A stretch of DNA of 64,000 nt from Combretum micranthum (lineage: Eukaryota; Streptophyta; Magnoliopsida; Myrtales; Combretaceae). A program made the position numbers and the translations under genes. The notes beneath the pieces were generated by a model. That model searched no databases. It saw only the letters and a list, made by a program, of their open reading frames with translations, and was not told the origin of the DNA. Below are positions 22,971 to 36,674 of the stretch, in pieces. Location of the stretch: the NCBI GenBank assembly GCA_024138025.1, contig JAMXBD010000639.1, positions 372,001-436,000 on the forward strand. The letters are read 5' to 3'. Each line of letters starts with the position of its first letter. Positions within the stretch are counted from its first letter, which is position 1.

Positions 22971-23379
22971 TATTACAACACAAGTACGGAATAGGCAACA
23001 TCCAACGTGGATGAAGAATTACATAACAGAATAGGAAACATAGCTGTCGTGAATAATAGAATAGATATTGTAAAGAAAATATAGCTGTCATGATCTATAC
23101 ATGCCAAAAATAGACACATTTAATGTAAATGCACAATTATAAAAAGGAAAATAAGAATAACAAAGGGGTATGAGTTGTACTCCCTAAAAATTGTGTTTGG
23201 AGCCTATGGAAGCTCGAATCTCCACAGTTATCTGTGAAATAATAAAGATTGTTAGGGTTTCAGAAATGGGATTTCGGGATCTAGAGAGCTGAAGAAGATG
23301 AGTTGAGAGAGTGTGTCTTACAAAAAAGTGTTGAAGATGATTAAGGTAATCGACTAGGTTTTGGTTTGCAAGAAGACTG

Positions 23380-23702
23380 TGTTACACCCCGCCCCCGCAG
23401 GCGACGGCGATGCGATGCCAAGACAGACAACCACCGCTGGCCCCCTGCTCAATTGGTAAGAGGTGCTGCCTTTGGGGCAGGCAAAAGCTTTAGGTCTGGG
23501 GTTCGAATCCTAGAGTCTGCAGACTGGATTCAACTCTGCCTAAGGGTAACAATACCTATAGTGCCCGTGGTACCCTGCGGGGCATGCGTTGGTTGGGGTC
23601 ACCATGATGCGATGGTGGTGTCGGCCATTACCACTAGGGGGCCAGTGGGGTTTGTCTGCCCTGGTATCACGTTGCCGTCACCTAAGGAAGCGGGGCGTGA
23701 CA
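23380..23702 (+). mobile_element. 323-bp GC-rich TG..CA element containing a tRNA-like promoter
   Basis: Starts TGTTACACCCCGC and ends GCGGGGCGTGACA, so its ends are both LTR-like and inverted to each other. Flanking 5-mers are GACTG (23375-23379) and GATTG (23703-23707), and the empty site is seen in the other host LTR near 21876. Inside is a tRNA-like segment (about 23438-23520) with a box A-like CTGCTCAATTGG and a perfect box B GGTTCGAATCC at 23500-23510. It is strikingly more GC-rich than its surroundings. It could be a solo LTR of a terminal-repeat-in-miniature element that captured a tRNA, or an unusual SINE. The 118-codon frame across it is not a gene. Confidence 0.75.
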
Positions 23703-23726
23703 GATTGGGTCGAGTTTGGTAGAAGC

Positions 23727-26700
23727 TGTACAGCCTCGAGGGTACCCTAAATGTGGCAGTCAGCCGTACACAATATTAAAGCCTAGGAATAACTACCTCA
23801 GTCATGCAAAGGCTTCCATATCATGTACAAGACGTACATCACAATCAAGGGAACGCATTGGAGTAACGCAATTTATATTGATAATAAATAAGTAACAAGG
23901 CAAAGAGAATACTTATCATACAACATAAACATATTAAATTACAATTCTTAGGAGCATGTCCCTCTATTGTCTTCAAATAAATATACATCTTAGAATCTCT
24001 AAAATACTAACATGGAATTCATTACATATAAAGAACCTTACAAAATTACTTCATCTTATATTTCCATTTCCTTCATAGAAGCTTAACATCATTCTATGAC
24101 TTTCTTAATGTCATGATCCTCAATTTAAGCCACGGGTATACCTGTTTCAACAAAATCTATAGAGGTATAAGCTACAACTAGCTTAGTAAGATATTCCTTT
24201 TCATTCGCACCATATTTTCAAACAAGTTCATTTAGATTTTCACACATATGCTATGCTTACAATGCAACAATCACGTGATTACGTAAATATATATAGTTAT
24301 CCAGAAACCATATATAGAACGGATTTACCCCTTCGTATCGAAGGTTAGGGAATCGGTGTTGAAGATCCTCGATCTCCTACTGCTAGTCCCCAGGTCCCCA
24401 CCCAAAGTGTTCGGTTGGCTCGGCTCGGCTCCAAACCTAGAGTCGCATTCTCCAGGCAATTTGGATTCTCTAGGAAGGAACATGGCTAGTGTCACAGCAC
24501 GATAACAGCCAATCCAACTCTACGCGTAGGAGTAGCAGCCTTCCGAAAATGATGTGACTCGATGGATGCTATGCGTGAGTGTTTATTTTTCTTAAACCGA
24601 ACCTTATTAAGGTTTATTCAGGGGCGATCAATCAATTTAGCAAATAATAAGCAGTCATAATTAAGTAAACAAAAATACTTAAACAGGCAGTTTGAAGTTG
24701 CGATATTCTTAATTCTCATTTCACGCATAAACATAGAATCACATATATATATACATAACCCCGAATTCCCCAAATATATATTAATTTTTATCTTTTCTTA
24801 GTATACTAGTACTACTGCTTTCCAAGCACAAGCAAGGTAACGAAATTAAGAGGAATAACTCTGTAAGCCCCTGAATTTTTCGATTATGGTTTTAGAATAC
24901 CAAATCGAAACCCTAAAAGTCTAACCCAAGTTGAAACCGAACCTTAAACAATTTCGATCACGGAATTTCATAAGAGAATTTTTTTTTCAAAAACAAAAAT
25001 AGGAAGTTCAATAATCGATCGATTCAAAAATCTGAACATGAAAAGATCCACCTATCCTATCCCTGAGTTAAATCTCTCAATTTCTATGGTAAAGATGGAT
25101 TAAACCCTAACCTTAGTCAAACCGGAGTTTCAAAAGCCAACAAAGACCAAGACAATCAAGCAATTTCAACTCCGGTAATCCCGCGTTCTCAAACCCTAGA
25201 AAACGAAATTAATTAATGGCTTAAAATAGTTCGTAATAATATAGGTAACATAAAAATATCATATTCGCGAATTTCGGGTATCCTTCGGACTCAAACGAGA
25301 TCAGTTCTCGAAAAGCGTGTCTCGAAGCTCGGAATAATAAAAATATTCCAATAACACCAAAGGACTAGTAATTAAACAAGGATTTCAAAAATATCATTTT
25401 TAGAATTTTTCGGTAACTAAAAATAACAGATATAGCTCGTTTACGCGTATTTTTATTACTACTGGTATTTTATATGTCTAGTTTACTATTCATAGTACTA
25501 TTCCTACTATTCATTACTATTTCACTATCTCTACTTTTTCTTACACCTATTTCTTACTACCTACATACCTATTTTCTTACTTTTTACTTTTCCAATACAA
25601 CTTTATTTACATCAAACTTTACACATTATTTATTTTCTTTACAAAAAATTACAAAATAAATAAAAATCCTCCCTCTCTCTTTCCTTTATGCCCCCCCCCA
25701 ACTCTCATTATTTTTCTTTTCAATTTATTTTATTACATCAAAATTCACTCCAAAAATTCTATAAACCCCCCTTCTTCTTTCATTCTTTCACACATCATTT
25801 TACATAACAAAACTCTACCAAAATACTCTCTCAAAACCTCTCTCCAACAAATCTCTCTCAAAATACTCTCTACCTTTCACTACAACTTCAAGAAGAAAAA
25901 TAACAAAAACCCATTCATCTCTTTTTCAAACCTTTCATTAAACCTTAGGTAAAAATCTACTGTATTCTTTATCATGTTCATACAACTTAGCATGAGCTTA
26001 GTGTATATTTCTTAGACTCATATGAGTTAAAGAAGCAACAATATGTTCATGTTTTGTTTTTGTTTATATTCCTATTTTACATTATGTTATTATATTGCTA
26101 TTATTGTTATTATTATTTTTGCTCTAATCTAACTTATATAATATTATGTATACTAAGTATATATACTTATTTAGAGCATATAAGCTCATTGTTCTTTATT
26201 TATTTTCATGTCTTGCAATTTATTTATTTACTTGTTTTATGCAATTTATTAAGACTAGTTTTCTAGTCTTAGACTTGTCCATATCAAGTCAAAACAAATT
26301 TCTTTTCTTTTCTTTTCTTTTCTGTTGGGACTAGTCCATTCTTAGTCCCGGGTTGTCTTGATGAAGCTAAGGCTCCCAATACATGATCGGGATACCTTGA
26401 TGAAGCTAAGGTTCCCAATGCTTGACTATTTATTTATGTTTATTTATGTACAAGTATTTCTTTTAATCTTATTATGTTTTATACTTACTTTTACATTGCT
26501 ACATATTCATGCATGATTATAATATTGTTGTCTTAAGTAAAAGTAAAAATGGGCTCTTTCTTAAATAAAGAAAAAGTAAACTAGATTTCTTGACAAAAGA
26601 AATTTCAAAAAAAGATCTAAGTTTTCTTTTCTAACAGGCTCTTTTTGAAATAAGTTAATCATAAATTCTAGAACAAGTAGTAAAGTAGATTTCTTCAAAA

Positions 26701-29700
26701 GAATAAAAGGAACTTATTTCTTTTTTAAATCAAAATTTAAATACCCCATAAAGGAAGAATTTTTAACCATAAAGGATTTTAACTCAACCATATCTTTTAT
26801 ACGACTTAATTATATTCATTATAGACTTTGAAAATCACATGATAAGAAAGATTCTTCAAAACTTAAATTTTGTATTGTTATTCTCTTTTCAAAATTTAAA
26901 ATGAAATTTTTGTTAAGTTCTAATGTTAGCAATTCTTTAAGAAAGCTTTTCTTATAAACTTGTCTAAAGGGGTTATTCTATTCCTTAATAAATATTAAGT
27001 ATAAAACAAGTTTTTCAAACCAAGATAAAATTAACTCACTATTTTAGAAACCAACATAGAAAAATAAAATCTGTCAAGAAAATAAAGTTTTAAAGGTATA
27101 TCTATTTTCTAAAGAAGAGAAATGATATAAAAATAAAAGGAAAACATACATAACTTCAAATATTTGAAACTTAAGGAATATTTTGAAAAGCTTATTTTTA
27201 ATCACTAGAAATAAAGTTAGTAGATAACTTAAAGAACCGAATTTTTTAAATAAAATTTACTTTTGAAAAGTAAGAAAATGGAATTATAATAGAAAAAATT
27301 TGCTCATAACGACTCAAATATATTTTTGTTTTCCTTCTAACAATTCAAAAATGAGAAATTCTCAAAAAGTTTTATCATTTAAAAACCATCAAAGACAAAT
27401 CGTTTATAAAATATCGATATTGAGACAACACTATCAAAATCATGCATACATATGAGTATAAATATATTTCCAAAGGATTTTTCAACTATATATATATCCA
27501 TATATTTTTCTTAAGAAGTTTTGAATAAAGTAAAGTTTGGAAAAATCATATTTTGAGAACTATAAATTCATAACTATTCTGTACCATGTTAGTTTGTAAC
27601 CCAAATGACTTTTTATGACAAAAATAACCTTAGAAATGGATAGATCTTTTCGAGTAGGTAGAAAATGATATATTATTTGCACGATTCCGAGTTAAAATGA
27701 CCAAGTTATGACCATTTTAAGTTAGAATTACCTTCTACGCGAATTTTAACGATCTTATGACATAGTTTTTGATAAAGTACCATAGAATCAATAAGAAATA
27801 CTCATTATGGGTATTCTTCTTGATTATATGAACCCGAGGAGGAGTATTCATACCTGGAGGATTATTTTAATTAGTGGATTTATCGATCGACTCATCCGTA
27901 AGAAAAATAGATTCTTATGGCCAAGTGAATTTATTTCCTACCTTTTTCGTACTTGGTTGTGCTTGTAGCTAGAGGCACTAGAAGTAGGAAAAGATGAAAA
28001 TGAATTGTGAATGATAATATTGGTTGAAGGAATGTTAAGCATACCGAGGCATGAATCGTTGTTAATTTAACGTATGTTTTACTATTATTCTGTTGGAGTG
28101 TGTGAAAATTCTGTGATAACCTTTAAATTACTTTAATGATATACTATGAATTATATAAATTGATTCATGCATATCACATAGATAGTTTCATTACATGAGC
28201 TACTAATTTCGATGGGACAAGAGTTTAGTAGCCAGGTGTGCAGTAGCTAGAAATCTGCAAGATGGTCGATAGGAGCCTGACAGAACTATGATGGGCTAGT
28301 AGGAGCCTGAAATAAACTACATGAGTTGGATTTTAAGGTGGGTTTTAAAGAGCCTGGAACACCTAACCCTGAATGGAGGGGTAAATCCATTCAAACATAT
28401 GATTTTCGGTAGATCATATGTATTGCTTGATCACTTGCTTGATGCATTCATATGCTTGATTAATAACTTGCTTGAAATTATTTATACAAGTACATTGATT
28501 TAGGAATATTCTCACTAAGCTAATTATGCTTATACTCCGATAGATCTTTGTTGTAACAAGACTATATCTTTTATACCCGAAGATTTCATATACCCGAGAG
28601 GGATGATGTATTAGAAAAGCTTCTGGAAATCTTTTGAAGATCTTAGGTTAAATATCCTTTAATGTCTTATGATGTTACTATTATTTTGTTGTGAGAAAGA
28701 TTAAGTTGTTATTATGATTGTTTGGAGAATTATAAGGGAAAAACCCCTAAGATGATGTACGGATTAAACTCTCTTAATGATAAAATAGATGTTTATTTAG
28801 ATTCTTGTATGTTGTATTTACTATCTTGAATTATACATCCCACCGGTGTCCCCTATTGTTGTGATAGATGCCTTACGTATGGTGTTGAAAACTTTTGCAT
28901 GACTTAGGGAAGTCATTCTTAAGTTTTAATACCGTATGTGGCGAACTTCCACATTTAGGGTACCATTTGGGGCGTGACAAACTCACTCGTCCATTTCGCG
29001 ATCTTCTTAGTTGTAGTAATCTCCGGATAGGGTATTCTCGTATCCTTCATCACCTAGATAAAAGAAATACCCGGGATGAGTATTTCGTAGAAATTCAACT
29101 TAAACTTTCTAACTCTATTTCACTATGTTCGTCAAATTTGTATAGAATGAAATTCCAATTCAAAATGGCCATAACTTGCTCATTTTAACTCGAAATTTCG
29201 CATATAATATACCGTTTTCTACCTATTTGAAAAGATCTATCCATTTCTAAGGTTATCTTTGTCATATAAGGTCATTTGGGTTCCAAAAAAGTTAGGTACA
29301 GATTCAAAACGAATATTTCTAAATTTTTGCAAATCTATTTTCTAACTCATCTTCATTCAAAATCCTTTAGTAAAAATATAGATACATATATATATGTATA
29401 TATAATTGATAAATCCTTTAAGTATATAGATAAGCTCACTTTATATACAAAATTTCTAATGGTAGTGTCTCAACAATTTATTTCATGAAATAATTCTTTT
29501 TAAAAGTGTTGAAACTTAACTTGATAAATTTCCTTTCAAGTATTTTGAAGAAATTTTATATTTTCATAAGTTATTATAAATGAATATATTCTTATTTTAT
29601 TTTCTTCATTCTTTTTCCAAAAACAAGTAAATTTTCCTCAATCTTTCATAAATTTTACTTCTAGCGATAAAAGATCAAATTTATCAAAAGTGTATTAAGT

Positions 29701-32199
29701 TGTTGAAACCCTTTTTATAAATTTGTATTTAGAATGGTTTTAGAAAATGAGTCTTGTCTTCTTATATTTATTATTTAGAATATAAGTTTTTGTTTTCTAA
29801 AACTTGTTCTTTTATTTCCTGTGAAAAGAATTCTCTTTGTTGATAAAATTCGTTATTTTTAATCTTATCTTATTTATATTCTTTGAAAATGAGTTTCTCT
29901 TTTAGGAACTTGAAAATCATTGTTTTCCTAAGTGGGTTATAACTTTATGGATTGAATTCTTCTTAGCTTTGAAAACTAGTTTGTTTCTTAGTTTTGTATG
30001 GAGTTAAAAAAAGAGTTTATTTTTAAGCTTTTTGTAAAAACTTTTAATATTAACAAATTATTTTACTAAAACTTAGGTTACCATAATATACAAATAAAAT
30101 ATTTATTTCTTATGTTTCCTTGGTAAACTATCTTTGTTATTTAAGAAAACGTTGAGAAAACTCTATGTGTATGTTTTGATAATAACTCCATTATTTTGTG
30201 ATAAGTTACATAATAGAAAATTTAGTTTTAAGTTCCTTTGATAAAGTAAAATTCTACTTTTAAATTAGTTGAGACAATATCATTATGTAGATGCAAGTAC
30301 TATGAGCATATAAAATAATAAGAACATAAGAAAATACTAGAAACAAATAAAAAGCAAAATAAAAATATCAAGTATTGGGAACCTTAGCTTCATCAAGGTA
30401 TCTCGGTTAAGTATTGGAGCCTTAACTTCATCGAGGCATCCCGGGACTAAGAATGGACTAGTCCCAAAAGATTAAATAAAATAAATAAAAGATTATTTTG
30501 ACTTGATATGGACAAGTCTAAGACTAGAAAGTAGTCTTAAGGAAATAGCATGAAATAAATAAATTGCAAAGCATGAAATTAAGTAAATAACAAGTGAGCT
30601 TATATGCTCTAAAGATATATATAAATACATAAATATATTTAGTTAGATATAAATAAGGAATTAGCATTATAACAATAATAAAATCAACATAACATAATAA
30701 AAAGGTTCATGTACAAGAACAAAACATGAACATGTTTTGCTTTTACTACTCATATGAGTTTCAAAACAATACTATAGTCATGTTAAGTTACATGACATTA
30801 GTAAATAAATGGTTGGAAGAAGTTTACCTAAAATGTTTATGTGGTATGAAGATGGTAGATGAAAGGGGTATTATGTGAGTAATGATATGTGGTAGAAAGT
30901 TTGTGTATAAGGAATGATTTTTGTGAAGAATTGATTTAAGAGAGTTTTAGTAAAGAGAACTCTTGAAGAGAGGATTTATGGAGAGATTTTGAGATAGTTT
31001 TGGTAGTAAAATGAATTGTGTGAAAGAATGAAGGAGGAATGTGGTATTTATAGAATTTGGAGTGAAAATTAGATGTAATTAAATTAATTGAAAAAGAAAT
31101 AAAATGGAGATGAAGAGAGAGAGAGTGGTGGACAGCAATGGGGAGAAGGAGAGAGAAAATTTAATTAAAAATTAATTTTAGAAGAAAAAGTGTAAGAGAA
31201 ATTTAGTAATATGTGGTGTAGAATTTTTATGGAAAAGAAAATTGTAAGAAATAGGTATGTAAGTGTAAGAATATGTAGTAAGAAAAAGTAGAGATAGAGG
31301 AATAGTAATGAATAGTAGAAAAGTACTATGAATAGTAACTAGACAATTAAAATACCGGTAGTAATAAAAATACGCGTAATGATGCGATATCTGTAATTTT
31401 TAGCTACCGAAAAATTCTAAAACTAATATTTTTGGAAACCTTATATTTTTACGAGTCTATTAGTATTAACGGAATAGTTTTGTCATTCGATGTACCAGGG
31501 CACGATTTTTGAAAACTAATCCCGTTTGGATCCAAAGGACACTAGAAATTTGAAAATCTGATATTTTTAAGCTTCCCTATATTATTACGAACTATTATCA
31601 ACAATTATTCTCATTTCTTTGTTTAGGGTTTAAGAGCGTGGGATTGCCAGATCTTAAACACTAGGTTTGTTTGTATGCTTTGTTGACTTTTAAGGTTCCT
31701 GTTTGACTTCCGATTTTGTTGAGTTATTCACAAGGTATAATTTTGGAGTTTTTTACCGTATCATATTTTTAGTTAGATATCTAAGGTTTATCTCATTTTA
31801 TTTGTGATTATTTAATAGTTTTCAGTTCTCGATATCGTTTAACCAAGTCTAGAGTCATGAGTTGACTCAGTTTGACTTTTGGTGAAAATTGAAATTTCTG
31901 ATTCCAAAATTCACCGAGGGTTTTAAGATCATAGCATTTCGTTGTCGAGCATTATTTGAATATATTATTTTGATTTGCGTTTTAAGAATCGAGTAGATGA
32001 TTTGATTTGCGTACGATTGTTGATTCAACCGATAGTTGGATTTTGTTTCGAGGGTTCTCATTTTCTCAAGACTAAGAATTCTCGTTTTTGATCTTATTTA
32101 CAATTAAGTTTTAACTTGGTTCGATTTTTAGGGTTTCGATTCTTGTGTTTGACTCTTAAGATTATTTTCTAAGAATTATGAAATTTTCAGGGGTTTACA
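23727..32199 (-). mobile_element. Solo LTR of the 4-kb family (copy 1), split by copy 2
   Basis: In its own sense (minus strand) it starts TGTAAACCCCTGAAAATTTC at 32199 and ends CCTCGAGGCTGTACA at 23727. Removing the insert at 24862-28979 and one AACTC leaves about 4350 bp. Orientation comes from a minus-strand TATA-like TATAAATACCAC near 31045 followed by CT-rich leader DNA. Flanking 5-mers GAAGC and GAAAG are only partly alike. No internal retrotransposon region is present. Confidence 0.8.
24862..28979 (+). mobile_element. Solo LTR of the 4-kb family (copy 2), 4118 bp, inverted inside copy 1
   Basis: Starts TGTAAGCCCCTGAATTTTTC and ends TTTGGGGCGTGACA, with perfect AACTC target duplications at 24857-24861 and 28980-28984. 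A plus-strand TATA-like TTCTATAAACCCCC at about 25758 is followed by a CT-rich leader. Bases 26335-26440 carry a twice-repeated GATGAAGCTAAGG.TCCCAAT motif shared with the other copies. Short open frames here are chance. Confidence 0.9.
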
Positions 32200-32213
32200 G
32201 AAAGGGCCCATCA

Positions 32214-33085
32214 CACATTCTATTTCACTTTTATTCTCTTTTTTGCAAAAGATAGTATAACCTTCTTACAACAAGTCTAAACCTTTTATATAGACTCCAT
32301 ATATCTCCCTCTTTTACTCATATTTAACACATGTACTACTTTAGTTAGTCATGGAGCTTTCTAAACACATAGTTTATACATTAAATCAAATAACTAGTAA
32401 TACATTTCAACAGATTTTAGAAGAATTATAACACGCAAAATTGGGTAGAATTTTACATTTTTAACTAAATTTATTAAATCTACCTGTATGAGTAGATAAA
32501 AATTAAAAATATAATTATATTTCTATAAGCCCATCAACTATTAAGGAGGTATATTATCTTCCTTATTCCATTAAATTTTCAATTCCTTTTTTTCTCTTGC
32601 GCACCTAATTCCTCTTTTGACACTCATAACCTTCATGCTATATGATTAAAACGAGAATTGTTTACCTAAATTTATGCCATTATGAAATCAAAGTTAGTTA
32701 AAAAGACCTAGCTCCTTCAATTCATTATTTAAAGAAAATAATAGAATAAGAATTTAATTTTGGCTTTGCTTGTCCTTCCTTGATGGGCCATAAATTATTT
32801 TTTTTACAGAAAAAAGAACTTCATTTCTTCATTTGTTTGACTACTTTAAGTATAGGTATCGTTTTTGAAAGTTATTTTACATAGGTTATATAAATTTAAG
32901 TTACCATGTTTTGATTCTACTAACTTTTGGGCAATTTTAAGTAGAATTGTAAGTTTAACAACTTTAGATATACATAAGAATAGCTTTTGGTTTTCATTAC
33001 AATATAGAAAAGAATAACATAATACATCATAAGCTGGTCAATGCAATACAAGTTTCTCATAGTGGTGCGAAAGGGGCAAAACTAA
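32214..33085. other. AT-rich spacer between two transposon clusters
   Basis: No gene, repeat or RNA could be recognised between the end of the gypsy derivative and the left terminal repeat of MULE 2. Confidence 0.6.
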
Positions 33086-33240
33086 GGGAAAATGGCTTAG
33101 AAAGTGCCTGTACTTTGAATTTTTAGCAATTTAGTGCTCAATCTTTAAAATTCGACAATGCAGTGTCTGTACTTTTGATTCACTGGTGTTTTAGTTTCTC
33201 CGTCAATGCGACATCTAACGGAAGTTAAAATTTGTTAACT
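33086..33240. repeat. Left terminal inverted repeat of MULE 2
   Basis: Pairs with 53690-53838 in inverted orientation. Shared blocks include CTGTACTTTG/TTGTACTTTG, GCAATTTAGTGC and GACATCTAACGGA. About 16 bases after GGGAAA are present only on this side. Confidence 0.85.
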
Positions 33241-33657
33241 AAAACCTACTTTTGACCCTTTAGTAAATTTTAACTCCCTATTTCTTCTCATAACAAAAAA
33301 CCATGCATTAAAGGAAGTATTTATTTTCTCAACCCCCATCATCAACAAATTTAAAGGTTACATCGGGGATTCAATTGGCATTCTTTATTCATTTGCTTCC
33401 CTTACCCAGTCTTATCACCACTGTTGAGGAACTCAGATTATGAACATGGACGACGAATAGAGACGACGTTGAAGAGGACTCTGATTCAAAAGGCTGAACT
33501 ATAATGATCAAGTAAGTAAGCAGTGTGAATCCCTTGTTTTGTGAACATTTTTATTTAGCTTTTAATTCATTCATGTGTAAAATTAGGCTGTGGTCCCAAA
33601 TCGAGTAAACTTTAAGTGATGATGTGGTACCATCCTTTGTTTGCACTAATTATTTAG

Positions 33658-33700
33658 CTCTCTCTCTCTCTCTCTATATATTATATATATATATTATGTT
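33658..33700. repeat. (CT)n(TA)n microsatellite in MULE 2
   Basis: About nine CT units followed by TA-rich repeats, upstream of the transposase reading frame. Confidence 0.9.
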
Positions 33701-35084
33701 ACATGATATTGGTCTCATGTGTGTATTTGTGATGTAGCCATGAAATACAAGCATGTGTAGAATTAAGCTATGGTCCCTATTTGAATAATCTTTAAGTCTC
33801 TGTGTGGTCCCAATAAGAATAAATTGTAAGTGAGAAATTTTACATTATTTATATTTGTTAAAGTTTTACCTGGTCCTACATTGATGTGCATTGTCCCCAT
33901 GTCAATTGTAGGCCACACAAAGATGTCAGAGTAGCCTATATATGTCCATTATAAAGGTAGGTTCATGAAGGACAATTATGATGTTCTATATGTCAGCAGA
34001 AAGCACAATGTAATTTATGTTGACATTAAGAATCTCTCCTTCGATCTCTTAAATACAAAGTTAGTTATAGATCTTGGGTGCTACAACATTGAAGTTGTGC
34101 GATTTCTTACTCCAAACTCAAGCTTGGTTGATGCCCTTAGACTAATAAATAATGAATTTGGCCTCCTAGAGCTGCTAAACATTTTAAGGATATATGGAAG
34201 CATTGGTCTTTACATACAATATTCAAAAGAAATTGGTTTGTTTGCTAGAGGAAGGGATGATTGTTGTCATACAATAGATGCAACAGTTTAAAGCAATGAG
34301 GAAGAGGAGTCAGAGAGTTAAAAGGGCAAAAGTATGAAAGCACTGACATTGAAGGTTGTTTGAGTGGCAATACATCTAACGATGAGCTACTTGAAGCTCA
34401 AAATAATTAAAGACTTTAAATCTGGGTTGTGGTTGAAAAGGATTCAAGAAAATACTTAACCAAGTGAATTGAAGCAACTGGCAATAATGTACTTGATGTG
34501 ATTCAAATATAGATTATGGAGAAGTTAAATGATGATTTTGTTTCAAACGATGAGGATGGGGACGAATAAGAACAAAAGGAAGAGGAATGATTACAAAGTG
34601 TCCGCCTCAAATGCTAAGGAAGTGCAACTCACCATGGGAATGTTGTTTGAGAGTCTACGGGAGTTAAAAATGCAATAATGTCATATACAATGGCTTCAAC
34701 AGAAGAAGTTTACTTTTGCTAGGAACATAAAGCAAAAAATAAAGGCTAAGTGTGTAAGGGAAGGTTGCCCCTAGGCTGTGTATGCATCACTTAACAAGTA
34801 AACTAATTCATTTTAGGTGAAGACATATAGTGGCAACCATATTTGTGGGTCTCATTTGTGAACAAGCGGGTAACGAGTGGCTTGATTATAAAGGTCTTCT
34901 TTCCTATCATGTAAGTGCTCCCAAACATAAAGGTTTTAGAATTTAAAGGTTCAGTGAGATCACAAATGTGTGTGAATGACAACATATGTCGGCGTGCAAG
35001 GGACAGAGTGCATGAAATCTTAATGGGTCTTACCTAAAGGAGTACACAATGCTATGGGATTACTTAGAGGAGTTGTACCATAGG

Positions 35085-35625
35085 TGGGCTATAAACGAGC
35101 TGAGCTACTCGCAAGCTACTTAAGTTCGACTCTTTTCAAACTTGGCTCAGCTAGAATCGTTTAGCTAAACAAGTCAAACTCAAGCTCAAACTCAGGCTCA
35201 TTTAGCTAAATGAGCTAGGCTTGAGCTTATCTTCTGGCTCATGAGCCAACTCGTAAATGAGCTTGTTAAGGGCTCGCGATCTAGGCTCGTGAACAGGGCC
35301 ATTAAGTTATCACTTAACACACACACATTATATATATATATATTATATTAATGTAATATTATATGTAATTTTTTTTATATTAATATAATATTGTAAATAT
35401 TATTATAATTAGAATTATGTATGCTAAATGAGCTGACCTTGGACTTGTTTAGCTAAACGGGACCCGAATCGAGCTTATATTCGAAAAATTCTTAACAGGC
35501 TTGAGCCTAAGCTTGCACATTCTATGCTTATTAAGAGCTCGGCTCGACTCGAAGCCATTAAAAATTAAATGAGTTGAACCTGAGTAGGCAATAGGCCAGC
35601 TTGGTCTGGCTTATTTGCACTCCTA
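35085..35625. mobile_element. hAT-type MITE in the MULE 2 transposase
   Basis: 541 bp between perfect 8-bp duplications ACCATAGG (35077-35084 and 35626-35633), the length used by hAT elements. Ends are imperfect inverted repeats (TGGGCTATAAACGAGCTGAG against TAGGAGTGCAAATAAGCCAG). The interior is rich in GAGCT/GGCTC words and an AT-rich centre. It has no coding capacity and interrupts the transposase just after EELYHR. Confidence 0.88.
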
Positions 35626-36674
35626 ACCATAGGCACCCATGATCATTGATCTTGATGAAGGTCTAGAGGGTTGTTGAAATTGGAAAACCAAAATTTGATT
35701 ACCTATATATTTATATTATATATATATGTTTCAAGGGTCTACGAGATGGGTTCTTGGCTAGTTGTAGGCAATGATTGGGTTTACATGGTTGTTTTCTAAA
35801 GGAAGTATGCAAGGGCGAGTTGCTGGTAGCCATTGGTCAAGATGCAAACAATCAAGTGTACCCAATAGCCTACGCAATTGTGAAATCTGAGAGTAAAGAT
35901 ACTTGGACATGGTTTCTTAAAGCACTTATGGCAGACTTGGGTATTGATGAAAATGGTAGTCGATAGTGGACTTTCATTACTGATCAATAGAAGGTACCCA
36001 ATCATAACCTGATATTCTTTTGTTACCATGACCTTACATTTTATGATTGTAGTAGCTTACAACATATGTTAATTATTTCAGGGACTTCTACTTGCTATTG
36101 AAGACATTTTTCCTAACGTAGAGCGTAGGATGCGTGCTTGACACATTTATGCCAATCAGGGTATCGGTGCGTTTACTATAAGAAGATGTTTTGGTCTATG
36201 CCAAAGTGACAACTCTTCCAAACTTTGAAGATGCCTCACAGTGTTTAAGTAGTGTTGACAAGGAGGCATGGAGAGATCTCATGAGGATAGAGCTAAAGAA
36301 TTGGTGTAAGGCCTTTTTAAGGATTAATGTTTGTTGTGATAGTGTAGGCAACAATCTTCGTGAGGCTTTTAATGGAAAAATATTGGAGGTAAGGTACAAA
36401 GAAACTGTAATATACAAGTAAATAAATTCATAATGAAGGGTAGAAGTGAAATTTCAAGTTATTTAAAAGGGATTTTTTTTCTTTGAATAGGTGGATTTAA
36501 GCCCGGGGAAGAGGTACCCGAAAAATTAGACGAATGGACTTAAGCCTATGTCAAAGCCACTAGCTTTTAAGTGAAGGCCGCATGGCCTATGTAGGTGAGA
36601 TGGCAGCCTAAATGTCTCTATAAATTTTTGTGTTTATGGGAAAGCTGGCTTAAAGGCCGTCGGCTTTTGGTACT

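Larger units (their letters stand above)
18006..32213 (+). mobile_element. Small Ty3/gypsy derivative (LARD-like) carrying nested insertions
   Basis: LTRs start TGTTACAACA (18006) and TATTACAACA (22971) and end GGGCC(T/C)ATCA at 21910 and 32213. The flanking 5-mers are GACAT (18001-18005) and CACAT (32214-32218), a target duplication with one change. Without insertions each LTR is about 415 bp and the interior about 1.06 kb. The interior has a gag-like frame at its start and DLKDKVFFKRGE, resembling a polyprotein end, before a purine-rich tract (AAGAGGGGAGAAA) that touches the 3' LTR. Protease, RT, RNase H and integrase are missing, so movement would need enzymes from elsewhere. The 5' LTR holds the insertion at 18376; the 3' LTR holds those at 23380 and 23727. 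Confidence 0.8.

Noticed and set aside
23438..23520. Functional tRNA gene
   Set aside because: Box B is perfect, but the T and anticodon stems are imperfect and the region between them is too long; called tRNA-like only.
23366..23722. 118-codon GC-rich frame
   Set aside because: It spans the 323-bp TG..CA element and its target; composition, not coding, explains it.
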